From Nitrospirota bacterium (GTDB taxonomy: Bacteria > Nitrospirota > UBA9217): a stretch of 6,385 nt of DNA. Below the pieces are notes generated by a model. That model was not told the origin of the DNA. It saw only the letters and a list, made by a program, of their open reading frames with translations, and did no database searches. This document shows positions 1 to 5,276 of the stretch, one piece after another. Numbering within the stretch: position 1 is the first letter of the stretch; each line of letters starts with the position of its first letter. The stretch covers positions 1 to 6,385 of the forward strand of contig DAIDTZ010000228.1 in the NCBI GenBank assembly GCA_027456925.1, in the 5' to 3' direction. Both the position numbers and the translations under genes were made by a program.

Positions 1-407
1 TGGAAATGATGATCAAAGGCGGCTACAATCTCGGCGGCGAACAATCGGGCCACATCATTTTCCTGGACAACAACACGACCGTCGACGGGCTCATCTCCGC
101 GCTTCAGGTCCTTGCCATCATGAAGCAGACCGGCAAGCCCCTGTCCGGGCTCGCGGCGTGCATGAAGTCCTATCCCCAGGTCCTCGTGAACGTGAAGGTG
201 AAGGAGCGGAAGGACCTTGCGTCGATCCCTGAAGTGGCGAAGCGCATGGCCGAGATCGAGAAAAAACTTGACGGCACGGGCCGCCTTCTCGTCCGCTACT
301 CGGGCACCGAGCCCAAGGTACGCGTCATGATCGAGGGAGAGGACCAGAACGAGATAAAAGCGGTGGCAGACGGCCTTGCCGGGATCATCAAAGAAAAACT
401 GGCATAA
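1..407 (+). CDS. glmM: Phosphoglucosamine mutase GlmM, C-terminal part (5' end outside window)
   Basis: GlmM interconverts glucosamine-6-phosphate and glucosamine-1-phosphate in the cytoplasm, on the route to UDP-GlcNAc for peptidoglycan and LPS. The reading frame is open from base 3, so only the last 134 residues are visible, roughly 30% of a usual protein of about 450 residues. The fragment holds the sugar-binding loop GEQSG (bases 36-50) within a GGEQSGH context followed by LDNNTTVDG, which is typical of GlmM rather than of generic phosphomannomutases. It also holds the C-terminal phosphate-binding loop RYSGTEP (294-314) followed by VRVMIEGE. The active-site serine and metal-binding loop of the N-terminal half lie upstream of the window. 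The frame is clean and ends in TAA. The next gene, comEC, follows 96 bp later on the same strand with no clear terminator between, so co-transcription is possible. A phosphoglucomutase or phosphomannomutase paralogue is the only real alternative. Confidence 0.93.
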   Translation, partial: EMMIKGGYNLGGEQSGHIIFLDNNTTVDGLISALQVLAIMKQTGKPLSGLAACMKSYPQVLVNVKVKERKDLASIPEVAKRMAEIEKKLDGTGRLLVRYSGTEPKVRVMIEGEDQNEIKAVADGLAGIIKEKLA

Positions 408-503
408 GGGTCCGCTGTCCGCGATGTGTAGTGCACGGTTTGCGATACGAATAAAAACGGGCGTGCGGTGCCTGAGTCCCGCCCCTCGCATTTCAGACTC
501 TCT

Positions 504-3050
504 ATGCATAAGCCCATCCTCTCTCTCACCCTGGCATATTGTGCCGGCCTGCTGCTCGGGCACGGATTCCTCTATTTTCCTTTTTTCATTATCGCCTTTC
601 TCGCGCTCGGCATCGTGACCGCGGGGAGCTCCCTCTGGTTTGACAAGATTCGTCCCAACCAACTCGCACGTATCGCCATTCCCCTCATTGTCGGCATGGC
701 AGCGTACATCCTTTCCGCGGCCTGGGTCCCTTCCGGTCATTATACCCGTTTTGTTTCGCCTGATAAAACGGCCCATCTCGTCATTGGCACGGTCAGTTCC
801 CCTCTCGACCGCAACCCGGACAGGACCGCATTTCAACTGACCGTGCGCGAAATAGACGACACCGCGGTCAGCGGCAAGCTCCTCGTGAACGTTCGCGAAC
901 CGCTCATGGCCGTCGGATACGGCGATAGGGTCCGGATCAGCGGCAAGCTCTACAAGCCCCACGGCTCCGTGAACCCCGGCGGTTTTGATTATCCCGGCTA
1001 TTTGGCCCAAAGCGGCATCTCGTACACCCTGAGTGTACGAGGAGCGGGCAATATCGAGGTCCTCCGCCGCGGAGCGGGGATCTTCCGGGCCGTGCAGGAC
1101 CAACGGGAACGGATACGGCAGGCGTTTCTCGCGTCCACCACCGGCCCCGGCTCGGCGATTCTGCAGGCCATGGTTTTGGGCGAAGAGGGCGGCCTTACGG
1201 ACGAGATGCGCGACCAATTCATGGCAGCCGGCGTCACGCATATCATCTCCATCTCCGGATCGCACCTCGGCATGGTCGCCGTCCTCTGCTTCGGCATGAT
1301 CCGCTGGCTGATGTTCCTCCTGCCGGAACGGTTTTATCATCGCTTGACGCTCTTTGCGGACCCGAAAAAGATCGCTGCCTGGCTTACGCTGCCGCTCCTG
1401 ATTTTTTACACGCTGCTCGCCAGCGGGCAGATTGCCACGGTCCGCTCCCTCGTCATGATTTCGGCGGGGCTTGCCGCGCTCGTCCTGGACCGAGACAACG
1501 CGCTCATGCATTCCCTGGCCATCGCGGCCCTCCTCATCCTGACCGCACATCCGCAGGCCCTCTTCGATATTTCCTTCGAGCTCTCCTATCTCTCCGTACT
1601 GGTCATCGGCGCCGTCGTCGCGCTCTGGAATGAACTCGGGATCAAGGCGGAAAACAGGTGGGAGCGGCTCAGGAACGGCACCATGCTCCTCATCATCATT
1701 TCTTTTGCCCCCAGCCTTGCCCCGGCGCCCCTCGTCGCTTACTACTTCAACCAGCTCTCCTTTGCCGGCGTCCTCTCGAACCTGATCGTGGTGCCTTTTG
1801 CGGGCATGGTCGTCGTGCCTCTGGGGCTCTTCTCGGGTATGCTGTCTCTCGTGACCCATCATCTGCCGCTCGCAAGCGTGAACCAGGCCGTGGCAGACGC
1901 CTTTCTAGCCATAGTGAATTTTTTCGCTAATCTTCCTTTTGCCGAATTTCATCCCCCGGCGCCGACAATACCGTGGCTGCTCGCTGCCGCGCTCTTTCTC
2001 GCGTCGCTGTTCGCATTTATCAGGGCACGGCTGCTCTTTGCGCGTAAGCCGCTCGAACAGAGCTCCAGGATATCGAAGACTTCAGTGGCGGGAATGGCAA
2101 TCGCGGGAAGCGTTCTTGTTCTTTCCTCGGCACTCGCTTTTCTGCCGAAGGAACGGACGGAGATCGCCTTTCCCGACGTGGGGCAGGGAGACTGCGCGCT
2201 GGTGGAGCTCGCTTCCGGCAAGAAGATCCTGATCGACGGGGGCGGCACCCGGGACAACAAGTTCGACGTCGGACGGCGCGTGCTCGCCCCTTATCTCTGG
2301 AACCGCGGAGTGTACAGCCTGGACCTCGTCATCCTTACTCATCCTCATCCCGACCACATGAACGGGCTGTTGTACCTCCTGAAGAAGTTTTCCGTCAAGG
2401 AAGTCTGGACCCACGGACGAGACAGCGAGGTTTATGGTTATGCGCAGTTCCTGAAGCTCGTCGCCGAAAAAAAGATCCCTCGCAGAATCGTTTCAGCAGG
2501 CGACCCGCCGGTCCTGCTGGGCGATGCCGAGCTGCGGATACTGCACCCTGCCCCCGCATTCAGGCCCCGAACAAAGAAAGCTTATGATGCAGAGAATAAT
2601 TGTTCCCTGGTCCTCCGGATGGCGGAACGGGACAGGGTATTTCTCTTTGCGGGAGATATCGGAAAAGAAGCGGAGGACGGATTGATCGAATCGGGCCAGG
2701 ACCTTGCCTGCGATCTGCTCAAAGTTCCGCACCACGGGAGCAAAAGTTCGAGCACCGGGGAATTTGTCGCTTGCACCCGGCCGAAAATCGTTGTCGTAAC
2801 CGTGGGCAAAGGCAATTCCTACGGCCATCCGTCCGCCGACGTCCTCGCGCGGTATGAAAAAATCGGGAGCCGCATCTGCCGCACGGACGCCGGCGGGGCC
2901 GTGGTCATCGAACAAAACCCGGGCGGGCTCGATGCGCGTCAATGGAGCGCGCTGGTGCTTGAGAGAATCGACCTCGGTTTTCCGAAAGCGTGGAAAGAGC
3001 GGGAACAGAAGAACGGGAAGAGGCTCTGGATCAGGACATGGGGGATCTGA
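504..3050 (+). CDS. comEC: DNA internalization competence protein ComEC/Rec2
   Basis: ComEC is the inner-membrane channel that carries single-stranded DNA into the cytoplasm during natural transformation. The 848-residue product has the full family layout. Hydrophobic helices sit near residues 3-75. A DUF4131/OB-like region (about 90-190) contains FDYPGYL at 161-167. The polytopic Competence domain (about 230-530) contains SISGSHLGMV near residue 248 and ASGQIATVRSLVM. A metallo-beta-lactamase-fold domain runs from about 556 to the end. In that domain FPDVGQGD starts at 556, HPHPDH is at 613-618, the AGD aspartate is at 718, PHHGS has its histidines at 743-744, and GHPS has its histidine at 775. 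All the metal-site motifs expected of ComEC proteins with an active domain are therefore present. I chose the ATG at 504 because it gives the usual N-terminus (MHKPILSLTLAY). An in-frame GTG at 468 would add 12 polar residues; neither start has a clear Shine-Dalgarno. The 3' end overlaps the convergent lysR gene by 20 bp. Other competence genes are not visible here, so active transformation is not implied. Confidence 0.95.
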   Translation: MHKPILSLTLAYCAGLLLGHGFLYFPFFIIAFLALGIVTAGSSLWFDKIRPNQLARIAIPLIVGMAAYILSAAWVPSGHYTRFVSPDKTAHLVIGTVSSPLDRNPDRTAFQLTVREIDDTAVSGKLLVNVREPLMAVGYGDRVRISGKLYKPHGSVNPGGFDYPGYLAQSGISYTLSVRGAGNIEVLRRGAGIFRAVQDQRERIRQAFLASTTGPGSAILQAMVLGEEGGLTDEMRDQFMAAGVTHIISISGSHLGMVAVLCFGMIRWLMFLLPERFYHRLTLFADPKKIAAWLTLPLLIFYTLLASGQIATVRSLVMISAGLAALVLDRDNALMHSLAIAALLILTAHPQALFDISFELSYLSVLVIGAVVALWNELGIKAENRWERLRNGTMLLIIISFAPSLAPAPLVAYYFNQLSFAGVLSNLIVVPFAGMVVVPLGLFSGMLSLVTHHLPLASVNQAVADAFLAIVNFFANLPFAEFHPPAPTIPWLLAAALFLASLFAFIRARLLFARKPLEQSSRISKTSVAGMAIAGSVLVLSSALAFLPKERTEIAFPDVGQGDCALVELASGKKILIDGGGTRDNKFDVGRRVLAPYLWNRGVYSLDLVILTHPHPDHMNGLLYLLKKFSVKEVWTHGRDSEVYGYAQFLKLVAEKKIPRRIVSAGDPPVLLGDAELRILHPAPAFRPRTKKAYDAENNCSLVLRMAERDRVFLFAGDIGKEAEDGLIESGQDLACDLLKVPHHGSKSSSTGEFVACTRPKIVVVTVGKGNSYGHPSADVLARYEKIGSRICRTDAGGAVVIEQNPGGLDARQWSALVLERIDLGFPKAWKEREQKNGKRLWIRTWGI

Positions 3051-3939
3051 TGGGGTAGACCTTCAGGAAATTGAGGAACTCTTTGGCAGTGTGGGTGCAG
3101 TAATTGCGTTTTGGGGAAATAATGCTGAAGGTACGGTGAAACTTGACGTCCTTGAAGGTCGTGGCCTTGAGCGTGCCGTGCCGGATCGCCTGGCGCGCGG
3201 CCCAGGCCGATACGATCGAGACGCCCACGCCTTCTTCCACCGCGCTCTTGATCGATTCCGTGCTGCCCAGAACCAGCGAAATCTTGAGATGGTCGAGCTT
3301 GATCCCGTGGTCCTCAAGGTGCTTCAGGATGATCTGGCGGGTGCCGGACCCCTCTTCCCGGAGGATCAGCGGTTCCTTGATCAGGTCCATGCCGGGGATA
3401 TTGCGGCGCTCGGCCCAGGGGTGGGCAGGCGACATGATCACCACGAGTTCGTCGGAGAGCAGGGTGTCGACGGTGAAACGCTGTTTGCTCACGTCCCCTT
3501 CCACGAGGGCGATATCGATCTCTCCCGCGTTTAATTTTTCGGTGATCGTCTTCGTGTTGTTGACCACGAGTGAAATGTTGACCTGGGGGACTTTTCTCTT
3601 GAACGCGGAAATGATGGAGGGGAGAAGGTAGTTGCCGATCGTCGAACTGGCGCCGATGGACAGGGAACCCTTGACCGCTCCCGTGATCTCGCTGATGTTC
3701 TTCTGCGCTTCTGCGTACAGGGCGAGGATTTCCTTGGCCCGTTTGTACAGGATCTCGCCGGCCGGCGTCAGGTTGATGCTGTTCCCCGACCGGTCGAACA
3801 GGCGCGTCTCGTAGAGCTCTTCCATGGCCTGCACCTGCAGGCTCACCGCCGGCTGCGTCAGATGGATCAGCTCCGAAGCCTTGGAAAAGCTCTTGGTTTC
3901 CGCAACAGCGCAGAATACTCTTAGTTTATGGTCTTCCAT
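3031..3939 (-). CDS. LysR family transcriptional regulator (CysL-like)
   Basis: This is a 302-residue LysR-type DNA-binding regulator, normal length for the family. Residues 1-62 form the winged helix-turn-helix: the core SFSKASELIHLTQPAVSLQV is followed by LFDRSGNSINLTPAGEILYKRAKEI and a linker helix. Residues from about 90 to 295 are the periplasmic-binding-protein-like effector domain, starting GSLSIGASSTIGNYLLP and containing NTKTITEKLNAGEIDIALVEG. The wording of both domains resembles CysL-type regulators and those annotated with sulfur or selenium metabolism, but the effector cannot be read from sequence, so I give no symbol. The ATG at 3937-3939 gives the standard N-terminus (MEDHKLRVFCAVAE); no Shine-Dalgarno is evident in front of it. 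A strong promoter lies 84-112 bp upstream, and a small Cys-rich gene is divergent, the usual arrangement for a LysR regulator and its target. Its 3' end is antisense to the last codons of comEC. Confidence 0.95.
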   Translation of the reverse strand: MEDHKLRVFCAVAETKSFSKASELIHLTQPAVSLQVQAMEELYETRLFDRSGNSINLTPAGEILYKRAKEILALYAEAQKNISEITGAVKGSLSIGASSTIGNYLLPSIISAFKRKVPQVNISLVVNNTKTITEKLNAGEIDIALVEGDVSKQRFTVDTLLSDELVVIMSPAHPWAERRNIPGMDLIKEPLILREEGSGTRQIILKHLEDHGIKLDHLKISLVLGSTESIKSAVEEGVGVSIVSAWAARQAIRHGTLKATTFKDVKFHRTFSIISPKRNYCTHTAKEFLNFLKVYPIRSPMS

Positions 3940-4021
3940 AATGGTAGTATGATTGTTCGAAACTGCCTGTGTGCATCGGTGATGAGTTCTGTGAGATCAA
4001 ATCGCAGCTGGAGTGTTTCTT

Positions 4022-4031
4022 ATTTATAAAT
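4022..4031. promoter_or_regulatory. AT-rich palindrome over the lysR -10 box (candidate operator)
   Basis: ATTTATAAAT is a perfect 10-bp palindrome that covers the -10 hexamer of the lysR promoter. With its flanks it also fits the loose T-N11-A pattern of LysR boxes (T at 4021, A at 4033). LysR regulators commonly repress their own gene by binding near its promoter, so this is a reasonable operator candidate. Short AT-rich palindromes also arise by chance at -10 boxes, so confidence is low. Confidence 0.3.
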
Positions 4032-4051
4032 CAATCCCCTATGCTTGTCAA
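4023..4051 (-). promoter_or_regulatory. Sigma70-type promoter for the lysR gene
   Basis: Read on the minus strand, TTGACA (4051-4046) is followed after exactly 17 bp by TATAAA (4028-4023). This is a perfect -35 hexamer and a 5/6 match to the -10 hexamer at optimal spacing. Transcription would start near 4016 and leave a leader of about 75 nt before the lysR ATG. The -10 box lies inside a perfect 10-bp palindrome, ATTTATAAAT (4022-4031), which could serve as an autoregulatory site. Assignment is by consensus only. Confidence 0.7.
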
Positions 4052-4065
4052 GGAGTTTATGGCCG

Positions 4066-4082
4066 GCCTCTTCGACAGAGGC
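4066..4082. repeat. Inverted repeat between the divergent promoters (candidate operator)
   Basis: GCCTCT (4066-4071) and AGAGGC (4077-4082) form a perfect 6-bp inverted repeat separated by 5 bp. The adjoining GGCCGGCC (4061-4068) is itself palindromic. The repeat lies 32 bp upstream of the -35 box of the small gene, within the -50 to -80 zone where LysR proteins bind to activate a divergent target. A regulatory role is inferred from position only. Confidence 0.35.
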
Positions 4083-4113
4083 GGCAAAAGCGCGGCGTAC
4101 CAGCAAAATTTGC

Positions 4114-4141
4114 TTGACATTTTCCCGTATCCGGTTAAAAT
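4114..4141 (+). promoter_or_regulatory. Sigma70-type promoter for the small Cys-rich gene
   Basis: A perfect -35 hexamer TTGACA (4114-4119), a 16-bp spacer and a -10 hexamer TAAAAT (4136-4141, 5/6 match) precede the small gene. The predicted start near 4148 leaves a leader of about 30 nt that holds the Shine-Dalgarno. It points away from the lysR promoter; the two -35 boxes are 62 bp apart, leaving room for a shared operator. Confidence 0.72.
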
Positions 4142-4165
4142 GCACGGGTTTTCCTGATATTTAAC

Positions 4166-4173
4166 GGAGGTGA
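4166..4173 (+). promoter_or_regulatory. Strong ribosome binding site of the small Cys-rich gene
   Basis: GGAGGTGA is a near-complete complement of the 16S rRNA 3' end, placed 6 nt before the ATG at 4180. It is the strongest Shine-Dalgarno in the window. It fixes the start of a gene short enough to be overlooked and argues that this frame is truly translated, probably at a high level. Confidence 0.85.
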
Positions 4174-4179
4174 AGCAAC

Positions 4180-4350
4180 ATGGCAGAAATGAGCAAAACC
4201 GCAAAAGCGGCCACCAAGAAAGCAGTTGTCAATCTCAACCCCCAGTGCTGCGGGAAGCCCATGCAGGCGGCAAAGATGATGACCACGACGGGCAAGGTAC
4301 GCGGTATGATGTGGCTGTGCGATAAATGCTGGAAGGAAAAAGTGATCTAA
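4180..4350 (+). CDS. Small Cys-rich protein, putative zinc-ribbon (56 aa), unknown function
   Basis: I do not recognise this family. The 56-residue product is basic. Its N-terminal tail is rich in Lys and Ala (MSKTAKAATKKAVV, residues 4-17), like nucleic-acid-binding tails. A compact core follows with four cysteines: QCCGKPM (Cys23, Cys24) and, after 22 residues, LCDKCW (Cys47, Cys50). The second CxxC and the first Cys pair could together bind one zinc or iron ion; the CCGKPM wording recalls the CCG-P-M element of desulfoferrodoxin-type metal sites, but the domain is much too short for that family. There is no signal peptide or membrane segment, so it should be cytoplasmic. Evidence that it is real: a consensus promoter, a strong Shine-Dalgarno, and an intrinsic terminator 34 bp after its TAA, making a complete monocistronic unit. 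It is divergent from the LysR gene, which may control it. Confidence 0.85.
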   Translation: MAEMSKTAKAATKKAVVNLNPQCCGKPMQAAKMMTTTGKVRGMMWLCDKCWKEKVI

Positions 4351-4384
4351 CGATCCAGCGCGGTTGGTTTGATGGAGCGCGATC

Positions 4385-4420
4385 AAGGCGGTGAGCATAT
4401 CACCGCCTTTTGTTTTTCTT
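4385..4420 (+). terminator. Rho-independent terminator of the small Cys-rich gene
   Basis: AAGGCGGTGA (4385-4394) and TCACCGCCTT (4400-4409) form a perfect 10-bp stem with a 5-nt loop (GCATA), followed by the T-rich run TTGTTTTTCTT. It begins 34 bp after the TAA of the small gene and separates that gene from the DUF47-PiT operon. Confidence 0.92.
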
Positions 4421-4456
4421 CCGAACGGTCTTTTCCCTTATATGCGGTTCTGATGC

Positions 4457-4499
4457 GGCCGGGATTGCGAGGTCGTGATCAGCACATCTCGTAGCGGCC
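4457..4499. repeat. Long imperfect inverted repeat in the gap before the DUF47 gene
   Basis: Three nested complementary blocks share one centre: GGCCG (4457-4461) with CGGCC (4495-4499), CGAG (4468-4471) with CTCG (4488-4491), and GTG (4475-4477) with CAC (4483-4485), with small internal loops between them. That gives 12 base pairs within 43 nt. It lies after the small gene's terminator and upstream of the candidate DUF47 promoter, so it is more likely a DNA site or a relic than part of either mRNA. No T-run follows, so it is not a terminator. Function unknown. Confidence 0.4.
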
Positions 4500-4516
4500 C
4501 TGGGAACATCATGACT

Positions 4517-4539
4517 TCCCTGTTGCAAAAAACGAGGGA
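4517..4539. repeat. Inverted repeat overlapping the candidate -35 of the DUF47-PiT operon
   Basis: TCCCT (4517-4521) pairs with AGGGA (4535-4539), and GTT (4522-4524) with AAC (4531-4533), leaving one unpaired G at 4534. The 8-bp arms cover the candidate -35 hexamer at 4523-4528, a position where a repressor would block transcription. It does not resemble the known Pho box. An operator role is inferred from position only. Confidence 0.35.
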
Positions 4540-4551
4540 CTATGATATTTT
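4523..4551 (+). promoter_or_regulatory. Weak candidate promoter for the DUF47-PiT operon
   Basis: TTGCAA (4523-4528) and TATTTT (4546-4551) are separated by 17 bp; each matches consensus at 4 or 5 of 6 positions. A better -10 look-alike, TATGAT (4541-4546), has no -35 partner at proper spacing. The same place also resembles a sigma54 site (TGACTT at 4512-4517, then TTGCA at 4523-4527), but the invariant GG of the -24 element reads GA. A start near 4558 would give a leader of about 100 nt. Confidence 0.4.
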
Positions 4552-4561
4552 AAGGGCGCTT

Positions 4562-4608
4562 GAAAACCGATACGAAGCCGCGAATTTCCCGGTGCGCATT
4601 CGGTTTTC
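4562..4608 (+). repeat. Stem-forming inverted repeat in the 5' leader of the DUF47-PiT operon
   Basis: GAAAACCGA (4562-4570) and TCGGTTTTC (4600-4608) are perfect 9-bp complements enclosing 29 nt. If transcription begins near 4558, this stem would form at the very 5' end of the operon mRNA. A small stem CCTG (4617-4620) with CAGG (4626-4629) follows. The AAGGAG at 4638-4643 is 15 nt from the ATG, farther than usual, with a C-UUCG-G tetraloop sequence (4647-4652) between them. The leader could control mRNA stability or translation. It matches no riboswitch class that I recognise. Confidence 0.4.
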
Positions 4609-4658
4609 CCATTCATCCTGTTCTCCAGGGATTCTATAAGGAGCGTCTTCGGAAACCT

Positions 4659-5276
4659 ATGGCCCTCTTCCCCAAAAAGATAGATTTTTTCGAAATGTTC
4701 GACCGCGCGCTTGAAAACCTCACGCGGGCGGCCAACGTGCTCGTCGACACCTTCAACAACTTCGATACGTTCGAGAAAAAAGCAAAAGCGATCTACGAAT
4801 TCGAGCAGGAAGGCGACATGCTCACGCACGACATCATGAAGGAGCTGAACAAGACCTTCCTCACCCCCATCGACCGCGAAGACATTCACGCGTTGGCGTC
4901 ACGGATCGACGATGTGCTCGATCTGATCTGGGCCGCCGTGGACAGGATGGTGGTCTACAAGATCGACAAACCCACTCCCGAAGTCATTTCCATTGCCGAG
5001 GACCTGCAGATGACCGCGGACGTGCTGAAAAAGGCGCTCCGGGATCTCCGCGCGAAACAATACTCCCATGTGCAGGAGCACTGCATCGAGGTGAACCGCC
5101 TCGAGAACCGCATCGACCGCAAATACCGGGACGCCCTGGGGAAACTCTTGAACGACAACAATGATCCCATCTATATCATCAAGTGGAAGGACATCTACCA
5201 GCTCTTCGAAGACGCCTCAGACCGGGCGGAAGACATCGCCAACATCCTCGAAACCATAGTCCTCAAACATGCATGA
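4659..5276 (+). CDS. DUF47 family PhoU-like protein, partner of PiT transporter
   Basis: This is a 205-residue, all-helical cytoplasmic protein of the DUF47/PhoU-related family (PF01865), which is typically encoded beside PiT transporters and thought to regulate them or phosphate signalling. Family landmarks are clear: an N-terminal FFEMFDRALENLTRAANVL, then E49-QEGD-D53 with THDI, then TFLTPIDREDIHAL (residues 66-79), RIDDVLD (82-88), and a C-terminal EDASDRAEDIAN (184-195). The spaced acidic residues (E49/D53, D84/D88, E184/D188) follow the E/DxxxD pattern by which PhoU-type bundles bind metal clusters. The length is normal. I chose the ATG at 4659 because it gives the standard MALFPKK start; an in-frame TTG at 4560 would add 33 non-family residues. 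The Shine-Dalgarno AAGGAG lies rather far away (15 nt). The stop overlaps the start of the PiT gene by 8 bp, so the two are co-transcribed and probably translationally coupled. Confidence 0.93.
   Translation: MALFPKKIDFFEMFDRALENLTRAANVLVDTFNNFDTFEKKAKAIYEFEQEGDMLTHDIMKELNKTFLTPIDREDIHALASRIDDVLDLIWAAVDRMVVYKIDKPTPEVISIAEDLQMTADVLKKALRDLRAKQYSHVQEHCIEVNRLENRIDRKYRDALGKLLNDNNDPIYIIKWKDIYQLFEDASDRAEDIANILETIVLKHA

Noticed and set aside
468..503. In-frame GTG at 468 as the comEC start
   Set aside because: It would add 12 polar residues before the standard ComEC N-terminus and has no Shine-Dalgarno; the ATG at 504 fits the family better, although it also lacks a clear ribosome site.
408..503. 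Terminator or promoter between glmM and comEC
   Set aside because: Only a weak GGGCG/CGCCC pairing with a long loop and no T-run is present, and no credible -35/-10 pair is visible.
2854..3534. 226-codon plus-strand frame running through the end of comEC and into lysR
   Set aside because: It spans two well-supported genes out of frame and antisense, has no Shine-Dalgarno, and its product resembles no family.
3969..4157. 62-codon plus-strand frame in the lysR/small-gene intergenic region
   Set aside because: It covers both divergent promoters, has no ribosome binding site, and ends just before the true small gene; non-coding regulatory DNA explains it better.
4560..4658. TTG at 4560 as the DUF47 gene start
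   Set aside because: The extra 33 residues do not look like the family and would overlay the leader's stem; the ATG at 4659 gives the normal length and N-terminus.
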